Origin: Flavobacteriia bacterium
GTDB lineage: Bacteria; Bacteroidota; Bacteroidia; Flavobacteriales; Weeksellaceae
Reading direction: 5' to 3'
NCBI GenBank assembly: GCA_015999765.1
Contig: JAECQR010000001.1
Coordinates: 434,001-498,000, forward strand
DNA: 64,000 bases
Part shown: piece by piece, positions 1 through 8,007 of the stretch
How positions within the stretch are numbered: position 1 is the stretch's first letter
Layout of the letters: each line of letters opens with the position of its first letter
Notes under the pieces: generated by a model
Seen by the model: only the letters and a program-made list of their open reading frames with translations
Told to the model about the DNA's origin: nothing
The model's database searches: none
Position numbers and translations under genes: made by a program

Positions 1-36
1 TGGTTAGGGCCTGAATATCCCCATAATATAAAGTAA
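1..36 (+). CDS. C-terminal tail of an upstream gene (partial)
   Basis: Frame 1 reads WLGPEYPHNIK and then TAA at 34-36, followed within 10 bases by a strong intrinsic terminator. This is what the last codons of a gene lying left of the window would look like. Twelve codons are too few to identify the product, and an open frame this short could be chance; the terminator placed just after it is the main support. Confidence 0.35.
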   Translation, partial: WLGPEYPHNIK

Positions 37-41
37 ATTTG
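34..41 (+). promoter_or_regulatory. Candidate -7 element (TAAATTTG) for the R-M operon
   Basis: TAAATTTG fits the Bacteroidota -7 consensus TAnnTTTG exactly and overlaps the stop codon of the upstream frame. Transcription would start near 48, so the hairpin at 44-82 would fall at the very 5' end of the R-M mRNA. No convincing TTTG -33 box is visible about 20 bp upstream, so the call is tentative. Confidence 0.35.
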
Positions 42-43
42 TT

Positions 44-82
44 AAAAGCTCCTTGCTTTAACTTATCGCAAGGAGCTTTTTT
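44..82 (+). terminator. Intrinsic terminator before the R-M operon
   Basis: AAAAGCTCCTTG at 44-55 pairs with CAAGGAGCTTTT at 69-80 around a 13-nt loop, followed by more T residues. It should end the upstream transcript. Because it lies only 17 bp before the first R-M gene, it could also act as a leader hairpin for that operon. Confidence 0.8.
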
Positions 83-99
83 AATTAAGAAATTAAAAA

Positions 100-696
100 A
101 TGAATACGATTGCAAAATTAAAAGATTTTGTCTCTATTCGGTCGGGAATGGTAGTATCCAAAACGGCGAATAATGACGAAGCTTTACTTACAGATGCTTT
201 TGTGAGGATGATTGTAACATCTGATTATGATGAAGACGGAAATTTGAGAAACGACTTAGAGGCAAATGTTCTAATGAAACCTTCTATTGAAAAAAATTTC
301 TTAAAAAATGGGGAAATTTTATTCAATGCAAAAGGCAGACGCTTTTTTGCCACATTATTTCAGGAGGAATATCAGCATGCAATTGCAAGTTCATCCTTCT
401 TGGTCATAACAATAAAATCATATCAGTTGGAACCAGAATTTTTAGTCTGGTTTTTGGGACATCCTGAGACTTTGAAAATATTTGATTCTAAAATATCAAC
501 ACAGGTTATGCCTACGATTACAAAGCAAGAATTGGCAGAATTAGAAATAATTGTACCACCAAAAGAAGTTCAGCATCGAATTGTAAAAATAGATCAACTG
601 AAAAAAAAGCAAGTCAAGATCCAAAAAGAGTTAATAGAACTCAAAGAAAATTATATAAACGCAATAACTTATAAAAAATTAAAAAATGAGCAATAA
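100..696 (+). CDS. Single-TRD HsdS-like protein (half-size type I specificity subunit)
   Basis: This 198-residue protein has one methylase-S-type target-recognition domain (about 1-155), ending in the usual EIIVPPKEVQHRI element. A lysine-rich coiled coil follows (about 155-190), as in the conserved helices of HsdS. Canonical HsdS has two TRDs and about 400 residues, so this is half-size. It starts the operon and its last 11 bases overlap hsdM, which suggests translational coupling. It shares no obvious close sequence with either TRD of the full hsdS downstream. It could dimerise to form an alternative specificity subunit, or it could be a modulatory or antirestriction-type partner. The family assignment is firm; the role is inferred. 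Confidence 0.75.
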   Translation: MNTIAKLKDFVSIRSGMVVSKTANNDEALLTDAFVRMIVTSDYDEDGNLRNDLEANVLMKPSIEKNFLKNGEILFNAKGRRFFATLFQEEYQHAIASSSFLVITIKSYQLEPEFLVWFLGHPETLKIFDSKISTQVMPTITKQELAELEIIVPPKEVQHRIVKIDQLKKKQVKIQKELIELKENYINAITYKKLKNEQ

Positions 697-2206
697 GGTT
701 ACTCAAAAAGATATCAATAATGTAGTGTGGAAAGCGTGTGATACTTTCCGTGGTGCAATAGATCCATCTCAGTACAAAGACTACATTCTAACAATGTTAT
801 TCTTGAAATATGTTACTGATGTGTACAATGAAAAGAAAGAAGAGTATTCTAAAAAATATGAAGGCAACGAAGATCGGGTTAAAAGAGCCTTGGAACGGGA
901 GCGTTTTGTAGTACCAGACGAATCAAGTTTTGACTTTTTATACGAGCATCGAAGCAGTCCCAAGATTGGTGAAATGATTAATCACGCTTTGGCGGAATTG
1001 GAAGAGGCAAACAGAGAAAAATTAGGTGGTCACGATGGCTCAAATATTTTTAGAAATATTGACTTTAATAGTTCTAATCTAGGAGATGCCAAAGGGAAAG
1101 TATCAAGATTAAGAAACTTATTAAACGATTTTGTACAACTTAATTTATCATCGTCACATTTAGAGAATAATGATGTGATTGGTGGCGCATACGAATTTCT
1201 GATTGCAAATTTCGCCTCGGATTCTGGTAAGAAAGCGGGAGAGTTTTTTACACCTGCAGAAGTTTCAACTTTGTTAGCAAAACTGACTAAATCTAAACCA
1301 GGATCACGTATTTATGATCCTACATGCGGATCGGGTTCGTTATTAATTAAAGCGGGTCGTGAAGTTGGAGATAATAATTTTTCCCTCTACGGTCAGGAAG
1401 CGAATGGAAGTACTTGGGCTTTGGCGGTGATGAACATGTATTTGCATGGATATGATAGCGCAATTATTCGTTGGGGAGATACCCTTAGAAACCCAAAACA
1501 TAGAGAAGGAGAAAAACTAATGCTGTTCGATACGGTAGTGGCAAATCCGCCTTTCTCACTGGATAAATGGGGAGCGGAAGATCTTTCTACGGATCAGTAC
1601 AATCGTTTTTGGAGAGGAATGCCGCCTAAGTCAAAAGGAGATTGGGCGTTTATTTCACACATGATCGAATCATTGAATATTTCCGGGATAGCTGGAGTGG
1701 TAGTTCCACACGGAGTTTTGTTCAGAGGATCCTCTGAAAGTAAAATCCGTAAAGAGATGTTGGATGAAGATATTATTGAGGCTGTGATTGGTTTACCTTC
1801 CAATTTGTTTTTTGGTACAGGAATACCGGCAGCAATTCTCATCTTTAATAAACAAAAACTGAACAAAAATAAAGTGCTGTTTATCGATGCGAGCAAAGGT
1901 TTTGTCTCTGGGAAAAATCAAAATGTTTTGGGATCTGAACATATAAATAATATCGTAAAGACGTATGATAATTTTCACAACACGATTGCAAAAACGGGAG
2001 TAGTTGAAGATAAATTTGCGTTTATCGCACCTTTAGAAGATATTAAAGAAAATGACTACAATCTAAATATCCCAAGGTATGTAGATACGTATGAAGAAGA
2101 GCCTGAAATTGATCTTGGTCTAACCCAAGCACGAATTAATGTTTTGGAAGCAGAACTTGATGAAGTGAAAACGGAAATGAATCACTATCTACAATTCTTT
2201 AACTAA
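686..2206 (+). CDS. hsdM: Type I restriction-modification DNA methyltransferase subunit HsdM
   Basis: The 506-residue N6-adenine methyltransferase subunit modifies the recognition site and is also part of the restriction complex. It has an N-terminal helical HsdM_N domain (about 8-160) and a Rossmann-like catalytic domain. SAM motif I, DPTCGSGSLL, lies near residue 211, and catalytic motif IV, NPPF, near residue 287. A C-terminal coiled coil (about 475-506) should contact HsdS. Length is normal for the family. The start overlaps the preceding half-S gene by 11 bp, and hsdS follows after 5 bp, so the three are co-translated. No frameshift or missing motif is seen. Confidence 0.96.
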   Translation: MSNKVTQKDINNVVWKACDTFRGAIDPSQYKDYILTMLFLKYVTDVYNEKKEEYSKKYEGNEDRVKRALERERFVVPDESSFDFLYEHRSSPKIGEMINHALAELEEANREKLGGHDGSNIFRNIDFNSSNLGDAKGKVSRLRNLLNDFVQLNLSSSHLENNDVIGGAYEFLIANFASDSGKKAGEFFTPAEVSTLLAKLTKSKPGSRIYDPTCGSGSLLIKAGREVGDNNFSLYGQEANGSTWALAVMNMYLHGYDSAIIRWGDTLRNPKHREGEKLMLFDTVVANPPFSLDKWGAEDLSTDQYNRFWRGMPPKSKGDWAFISHMIESLNISGIAGVVVPHGVLFRGSSESKIRKEMLDEDIIEAVIGLPSNLFFGTGIPAAILIFNKQKLNKNKVLFIDASKGFVSGKNQNVLGSEHINNIVKTYDNFHNTIAKTGVVEDKFAFIAPLEDIKENDYNLNIPRYVDTYEEEPEIDLGLTQARINVLEAELDEVKTEMNHYLQFFN

Positions 2207-2211
2207 CTGAT

Positions 2212-3492
2212 ATGAAAGAAGGGTATAAACAAACTAAATTAGGAATTATCCCAGATGCATGGGAAATTAAAAAATTTATTGATTTCTCGGATAAAAGCAA
2301 AAAATGGTCGTTTACAGGTGGACCTTTTGGTTCTGATTTGAAATCATCTGATTATACAGAAGACGGAATCAGAATTATACAATTGCAAAATATTGGTGAT
2401 GGTAGGTTTATCGATAACTATAAAATATATACTTCATCAACAAAAGCAGATCAACTGTTAAGTTGTAATATTTATCCAGGTGATATAATATTATCAAAAA
2501 TGGGTGATCCAGTAGCAAGAGCATGTTTTATTCCATCAAGTGAAGATCGATTTGTTATGTCTTCTGATGGAATTAGATTGTCTGTTGACGAAAATATTTT
2601 TGATAAAAAATTTGTCCATGATTATATTAATTCTATCTATTTTAGAAGGCGTGCAATTGATGTAAGTACTGGTAGCACACGACAAAGAATTGGTTTACCA
2701 ACTTTAAAAAATTTAGATATAATTTACCCGCCTTTAAAAGAACAAAAAGCGATTGCTGATTGTTTATCATCTTGGGACAAAGCCATAGAATTACAACGCG
2801 AACTTATTTTATCAAAAGAAGTCCGAAAAAAATCGTTAGCTCAGCAATTGCTTACGGGTAAAAGGAGATTGCCAGGATTTACAAACGAATGGAAAGAACA
2901 AACTTTAGGAAATTTGGGAGAGGCTTATACTGGGTTATCGGGAAAGAATAAAGATCATTTTGGAAAAGGTAAACCTTTCATTACTTACATGAATGTTTTT
3001 TCTAATTCAACGATTAATTTATCATCATTTCCATTAGTAGAGATTGAATCTAATGAAAATCAAAATAGAGTAAAATATGGTGACATTCTTTTTACGGTGT
3101 CTTCAGAAACCCCACATGAAGCAGGAATGGCTGCTGTTTTTTTAGATGATTCTATTAAAGAACTTTACTTAAATAGTTTTTGTTTTGGGTATCGATTACA
3201 TGATTTTAAGATATTACTGCCAATTTTCGCATCATTTATTTTAAGAGCAGATGTATTCAGAAAGGAGATCTATAAATTGGCACAAGGATCTACAAGATTT
3301 AATATTTCCAAAAGTGGAGTTTTAAAAATAAATTTCAGAATACCAAGTATTGTAGAGCAAGATGCTATTGCAAATGTTTTAGAAACTGCCGACAAAGAAA
3401 TTCAACTTGAAAAGAAAAAACTCGCTGACCTTCAACAACAGAAGAAAGCACTTATGCAGCAACTTCTTACGGGCAAAGTGAGGTTGGTGTAA
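2212..3492 (+). CDS. hsdS: Type I restriction-modification specificity subunit HsdS
   Basis: This 426-residue specificity subunit has the classic twofold repeat: TRD1 (about 10-175), a central conserved helix region, TRD2 (about 220-385) and a C-terminal helix region. The two conserved regions end in near-identical QQLLTGKRRLPGF and QQLLTGKVRLV motifs, the hallmark of the circularly organised HsdS fold. It determines which bipartite site HsdM and HsdR act on. It lies 5 bp after hsdM and 42 bp before the giant AlbA_2 gene. The TRDs look unrelated to each other, so an asymmetric bipartite target is expected. Confidence 0.95.
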   Translation: MKEGYKQTKLGIIPDAWEIKKFIDFSDKSKKWSFTGGPFGSDLKSSDYTEDGIRIIQLQNIGDGRFIDNYKIYTSSTKADQLLSCNIYPGDIILSKMGDPVARACFIPSSEDRFVMSSDGIRLSVDENIFDKKFVHDYINSIYFRRRAIDVSTGSTRQRIGLPTLKNLDIIYPPLKEQKAIADCLSSWDKAIELQRELILSKEVRKKSLAQQLLTGKRRLPGFTNEWKEQTLGNLGEAYTGLSGKNKDHFGKGKPFITYMNVFSNSTINLSSFPLVEIESNENQNRVKYGDILFTVSSETPHEAGMAAVFLDDSIKELYLNSFCFGYRLHDFKILLPIFASFILRADVFRKEIYKLAQGSTRFNISKSGVLKINFRIPSIVEQDAIANVLETADKEIQLEKKKLADLQQQKKALMQQLLTGKVRLV

Positions 3493-3534
3493 TCTTATTA
3501 GAGAAGACATTATTTAATAACCGCTATTCACAAA

Positions 3535-6500
3535 ATGACGCATCCGAAACACAAGAAATATAGACTAGAATCAGTCACAGATACCACGGCGTGGGTTTAT
3601 GATATTGCCAACCAAATGCAGCACCGGTGCTTTGTTTTGGACCACAAAATCGGTGATGAGTTTTACCTTTTTGAAAAAGAGATGAATATCTTCAATGGTC
3701 ATATAACTTTTGAGTATAGTATTCTCAATCTTTATGAAGTGGGTTCTACCTACAATTTCGAAATTTTAAAAGAGACCGATAAAGTAATTGTGGTGTCTAA
3801 TTATAACCGATTAGAATTCGCTGTACCTATATCATTTAAAGAGTCAGAGCATCAAGAAGATATTGATTTGGAGATTTATGATTTAGATCTGGTGCATAAT
3901 AAACTTAAGTTTAAAAGTAAGAGTAATAATTCTTCGAACAGTGTAGAACAAGAAGAGGTCGATTATTCGGTATTCAATGAAAACGAGATTTACACCTTAC
4001 CGATCATCAAGACTTATATAAATAGGAACAATAACTTATTCGCAGTAGTCGAATACCAAGGAAAGCAATTCAGTTTAAATATTCCTCCAACATTAAGTCA
4101 GGATCAACTTGGGGATCGTATTATTGTTCATTTGGGATTTTTTGGTGACGGAAAACCGGCTTTAAAAGTTGTTCGTTCATTCGTTACTTCCAAACTTTAT
4201 CAGGTAGGTCAGCGTTATAATTTCATTATTGATAAACAAATACATGATCCTGAAAGCGGCATGACTTATTGGTCTTTAAAAGATCAGTATAATATGTACA
4301 ACCACTATCATCCGAGCAATGACAGTTCGTTTAGTACAGAAATGAATAAACTGGAGGAAGGTGATTCTATTTCACTGCGAATTTTTAAAATTACAGATCG
4401 CGGTTATTTGAATTTGGTTAATGAATTTTCGGAGTGGGATTCGACCAACTATTTGGTTGAAGATGTTTTTGATGCAATTGGTTATGGCGATTTAGAAGAT
4501 CAGTATTTTTTTAATCATACTGTACATACTGAGATTTCAGATGATACCTTAGGAGATCGAAAAGATTTGTCATTCATTGATCAATACAATGATGGTGAGA
4601 ATCTGTGGGTGTTTTCTTATTTGGCGTTTTTAGATTCGGAAATTTTTAAAAAATTAGATGAAGGTGAATATGAAGAAGCGAAGACTCTTACCGATATCTA
4701 CATTAAAATTGAAAAGTGGATACTGGAAGGATCTGATTATTTGAAGAATTTCAGTTTACATAAAACGTCAGAGATTATTTATAAAGCTGAAAGTAAAATT
4801 GAAAAATTAGAGGCAATGCTTTCTGCAATTGACCTTTATTTAGAGGATAAAGACCAGGACTTTTTAGTTGACATCAAAAACAGTTTAGACCGTTCCCCTT
4901 ATTTAAACAAAGAAAAAAAAAATATTCTAAAGGAATTAGTGAAGATTTCACAATTCTTCAACGCTGACTCTAATGATGAGAATTTATACGAGGCAATTCT
5001 CTTAATGATTAGACATAAATTTATTCAGGAGGATGATCGTTATTCTTATATTCGTTCTATAGAATCTAAAATTAGCAGGGCGAGAGATAAAATTTTAGAA
5101 GCACGCTCAGAGAATTTTATTGAAGATGAAAACATGAACCTTCGGTTTCTCGTCTCTAATCAATATTTGCTTCTTATCCTTCATTGCTTAGATGAAAACT
5201 ACATTAAAGCTACAATATCTTCTATCAATTTTTTGCGTTTTCTTGCCATTTATCACAATGATGTTGAATACTTAAATATGGCAATTAATCTTGCCGTGAA
5301 ACAAGGCTATATTCAACCAAACATCCATAGGCATACCGATATTTATAGTCTTCCAATTGCTGATTTTAAAAAATTAAGTGTTTATCCTGATCTGGAAAAT
5401 ACATTCTGTCCAGGAGCAGGAAGGATTTTTTCATCATCAGAAGGGTTAGAATTTGTTCCGAAAAATCTTTACAGGAAAAATTTATTAGATAATAAAATTC
5501 AAATCACTACACTTGATACTTTTAATTTATTTATTTCTTCAACGCTAGAAACTGATCCTTTATCTTTCGAGGATAATATTAATGAGTTCCTTAAAAAAAT
5601 TATAGCGTTAATATCTTTTAAGAAGCAAAGAATAGAGAAGATTGTAGAGCCTATTTCAAATAATGTTTTGAATGAGGTTTATAGCGGAAGAATAAAATCA
5701 TTTCATAGTGATAGTCCGGGTATTTGTTATTTAAGATGTGATATTGGTGGTAAAGTGATGGACACTCTCTTACATATCAATTCCTATCAGAAAGTAAAAG
5801 CATTGAATAATGTAAATGACTTTCTACAGATTAATGATCGGATAAATTTTGAAATTACTGCTATCGAAGGTGAGAAAATACAGATTTCGCCGAAGTTTGC
5901 TTTAGATAAATATGCTACTGAAATTTTACAAGAACAATCAGATACAATTGGACAAGTAGTTAAGATTTATGAAGACAAATCTTATGTAATTACCCAAGAA
6001 GGATGGCCAGTTTTTTTACCAAATTCATATTTAGGATTTGGTGATGTCCTGGAATTAACAATTTCAGATTATTCAGAAGAGCATCATTCTTTCAGAGCAT
6101 CGAGCTATAGAGTAACAAATCAAGAATATATTGGTGAGCCTGCCAGTAATTATCGAAATTATCTTATTTCTGCAGGCGTACTTGATGAAAATTTTGATGA
6201 AAAGGAAATATTTGAAGTTAAAAATGAACATCATAATTCGGTAGATTGCAGCGAAAGTGAAACGGAAATTCAATTTGACCAAAATCTGAAAATTTTTTCT
6301 AATCTTATTTTGCAATGTTTAGAACAACGCCTATTCTATATTAAAGAGCCGAAAGAACTTGCACTTAATTATTTCTTTTTAATTGCAATTTCGGGGATTG
6401 TAAAAAGTAATAAATCATTTATCTACAATGGTAAACTAAATGATTTAGCGGAAATTGTAAAACTTGAATATGAAGAGGATTTCGAATTATTATTGTCACC

Positions 6501-8004
6501 GGAGACAGATTCGGAGCATGGTATCACTAATTTACAACTTGATCAAGAATCAGAAGTTTTTGCGTTAATCAAATTTATCAATACTGATATATTAGATCTT
6601 CCAATAAATTTAACTTCAGATTCAAAGTTTTATATTCTGAAAAAATTAATAGAATCCAATAACTTATTTTTCTCATTAGATAAAAACGCATCGATTCTTA
6701 AATACCTGCGCAAAGTTATTATTAGCGAACTTTATAGTATTACGATAACAGGAGATAAAAACTCTATTAAAGAGTTTGAAGCTGTTCTGCTTGGTGATAG
6801 TGCAAGTGAAGAAACTGAAAACAATAAAAAGGTAATTACAAATCTTGGAGCAGAGTCAAAAAATAAAGAGTTTAAAACATCTGTTTTTTATTCTGCATCA
6901 GATGAACCACAACAAAAAGTAATCTTAAGAACGATAGCCGGATTCTTAAATTCGTATGATAATGGAGGATCTTTATTTATTGGCGTCAATGATTCAGGTG
7001 ATATTAAAGGCTTGAAAAATGACTTGAATTTTGATGATAAGATTACAACTCTTGATAACTACCAAAATTATATTCAAGGACTTGTAGTGTCAGCATTTCC
7101 AAAAGAAATAAATGCTCTTTTAGATTATAAGTTCCATAAATCAAATTTGTTAGATTATTTGGAAATTATAGTACCGCGCTTAGATAAACCGATTCCTTTT
7201 GAAAATGAGTTTTATCAAAGACAAGGAGTACAAACAAGAATTTTAAAAGGTACAGACTTGGTAGATTTTATGTATCGAAAAGCCAATATAAATAATCGAG
7301 TAATAAATATCCAAGATCAAGTTCAAACTGAGGAGGGAGTTGAATTTCAAACATTTGAGAATGTTCGTCAGTTAAGTTTTGAAGAATTTGATAATAAAAC
7401 AGAATTAGAATATAAAAGCGAAGATTTTTATGCAGACTTAAAAAAAGAGGGTGACAGAAGCGCTAATTCTACAAGTTTGACACGCGAAAATTTATTAGGA
7501 TATCTTTACGTCTTTAAAGATAATACTTACATGATGTCATCTCTGGAATTTGATGATTACTTATTCAAGATCGAAATTACGGAGAAATATAAATTTGCGC
7601 ATCTTCTATTATGTTATGATAACGCATGCATTAATAAAGTTGAAATTAGAAGCATTTTGAATAGACCTTTTAACAAAAGATATATGAATGCGATGAGTGA
7701 CTATGGTAAATTAATGTCGATATTCCCTTCTCTTCCGAATTCAGAAATAGCAATTACAACTCAGAGATTTAATAAGACCTATATTAAGTTATTTGATACC
7801 AATAAAATATCTGAACACCGTATTATAGGATTAAAGGGAAATTGTGTCGTGCAAGAAGATTTTGATCAGGTTTTAGCCTTTCATCCGACTGAAAAATTAC
7901 CTGAAGAATTTGATTTATTTAGACGAGAATCTAAACAAGGTTTAGGTTGTGAGACTAGTAAAAACCCAAAATTATATAATATTCTAATTAAACACCTTTC
8001 TTGA
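3535..8004 (+). CDS. Giant multidomain protein with C-terminal AlbA_2 (Schlafen-type) domain, R-M associated
   Basis: This 1489-residue protein is encoded between hsdS and hsdR. Residues about 1-290 are rich in beta strands and read like several OB/SH3-like barrels. Residues about 340-660 are mainly helical and highly charged. About 710-790 resembles an S1-type OB fold (GRIKSF...LLHINSYQ...KIQISPKFA), with another barrel-like segment at about 800-860. About 1103-1225 is a clear AlbA_2 domain: EFKTS, then RTIAGFLNSYDNGGSLFIGV and GLKNDLN, ending FYQRQG. The last 250 residues are unassigned. AlbA_2 domains occur in Schlafen-like and R-M-linked proteins and are tied to nucleic-acid or nucleotide binding. 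There is no signal peptide or membrane segment. The stop is 3 bp from hsdR, so it belongs to the operon. A nucleic-acid-binding accessory defence effector is inferred. Confidence 0.8.
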   Translation: MTHPKHKKYRLESVTDTTAWVYDIANQMQHRCFVLDHKIGDEFYLFEKEMNIFNGHITFEYSILNLYEVGSTYNFEILKETDKVIVVSNYNRLEFAVPISFKESEHQEDIDLEIYDLDLVHNKLKFKSKSNNSSNSVEQEEVDYSVFNENEIYTLPIIKTYINRNNNLFAVVEYQGKQFSLNIPPTLSQDQLGDRIIVHLGFFGDGKPALKVVRSFVTSKLYQVGQRYNFIIDKQIHDPESGMTYWSLKDQYNMYNHYHPSNDSSFSTEMNKLEEGDSISLRIFKITDRGYLNLVNEFSEWDSTNYLVEDVFDAIGYGDLEDQYFFNHTVHTEISDDTLGDRKDLSFIDQYNDGENLWVFSYLAFLDSEIFKKLDEGEYEEAKTLTDIYIKIEKWILEGSDYLKNFSLHKTSEIIYKAESKIEKLEAMLSAIDLYLEDKDQDFLVDIKNSLDRSPYLNKEKKNILKELVKISQFFNADSNDENLYEAILLMIRHKFIQEDDRYSYIRSIESKISRARDKILEARSENFIEDENMNLRFLVSNQYLLLILHCLDENYIKATISSINFLRFLAIYHNDVEYLNMAINLAVKQGYIQPNIHRHTDIYSLPIADFKKLSVYPDLENTFCPGAGRIFSSSEGLEFVPKNLYRKNLLDNKIQITTLDTFNLFISSTLETDPLSFEDNINEFLKKIIALISFKKQRIEKIVEPISNNVLNEVYSGRIKSFHSDSPGICYLRCDIGGKVMDTLLHINSYQKVKALNNVNDFLQINDRINFEITAIEGEKIQISPKFALDKYATEILQEQSDTIGQVVKIYEDKSYVITQEGWPVFLPNSYLGFGDVLELTISDYSEEHHSFRASSYRVTNQEYIGEPASNYRNYLISAGVLDENFDEKEIFEVKNEHHNSVDCSESETEIQFDQNLKIFSNLILQCLEQRLFYIKEPKELALNYFFLIAISGIVKSNKSFIYNGKLNDLAEIVKLEYEEDFELLLSPETDSEHGITNLQLDQESEVFALIKFINTDILDLPINLTSDSKFYILKKLIESNNLFFSLDKNASILKYLRKVIISELYSITITGDKNSIKEFEAVLLGDSASEETENNKKVITNLGAESKNKEFKTSVFYSASDEPQQKVILRTIAGFLNSYDNGGSLFIGVNDSGDIKGLKNDLNFDDKITTLDNYQNYIQGLVVSAFPKEINALLDYKFHKSNLLDYLEIIVPRLDKPIPFENEFYQRQGVQTRILKGTDLVDFMYRKANINNRVINIQDQVQTEEGVEFQTFENVRQLSFEEFDNKTELEYKSEDFYADLKKEGDRSANSTSLTRENLLGYLYVFKDNTYMMSSLEFDDYLFKIEITEKYKFAHLLLCYDNACINKVEIRSILNRPFNKRYMNAMSDYGKLMSIFPSLPNSEIAITTQRFNKTYIKLFDTNKISEHRIIGLKGNCVVQEDFDQVLAFHPTEKLPEEFDLFRRESKQGLGCETSKNPKLYNILIKHLS

Positions 8005-8007
8005 TAA

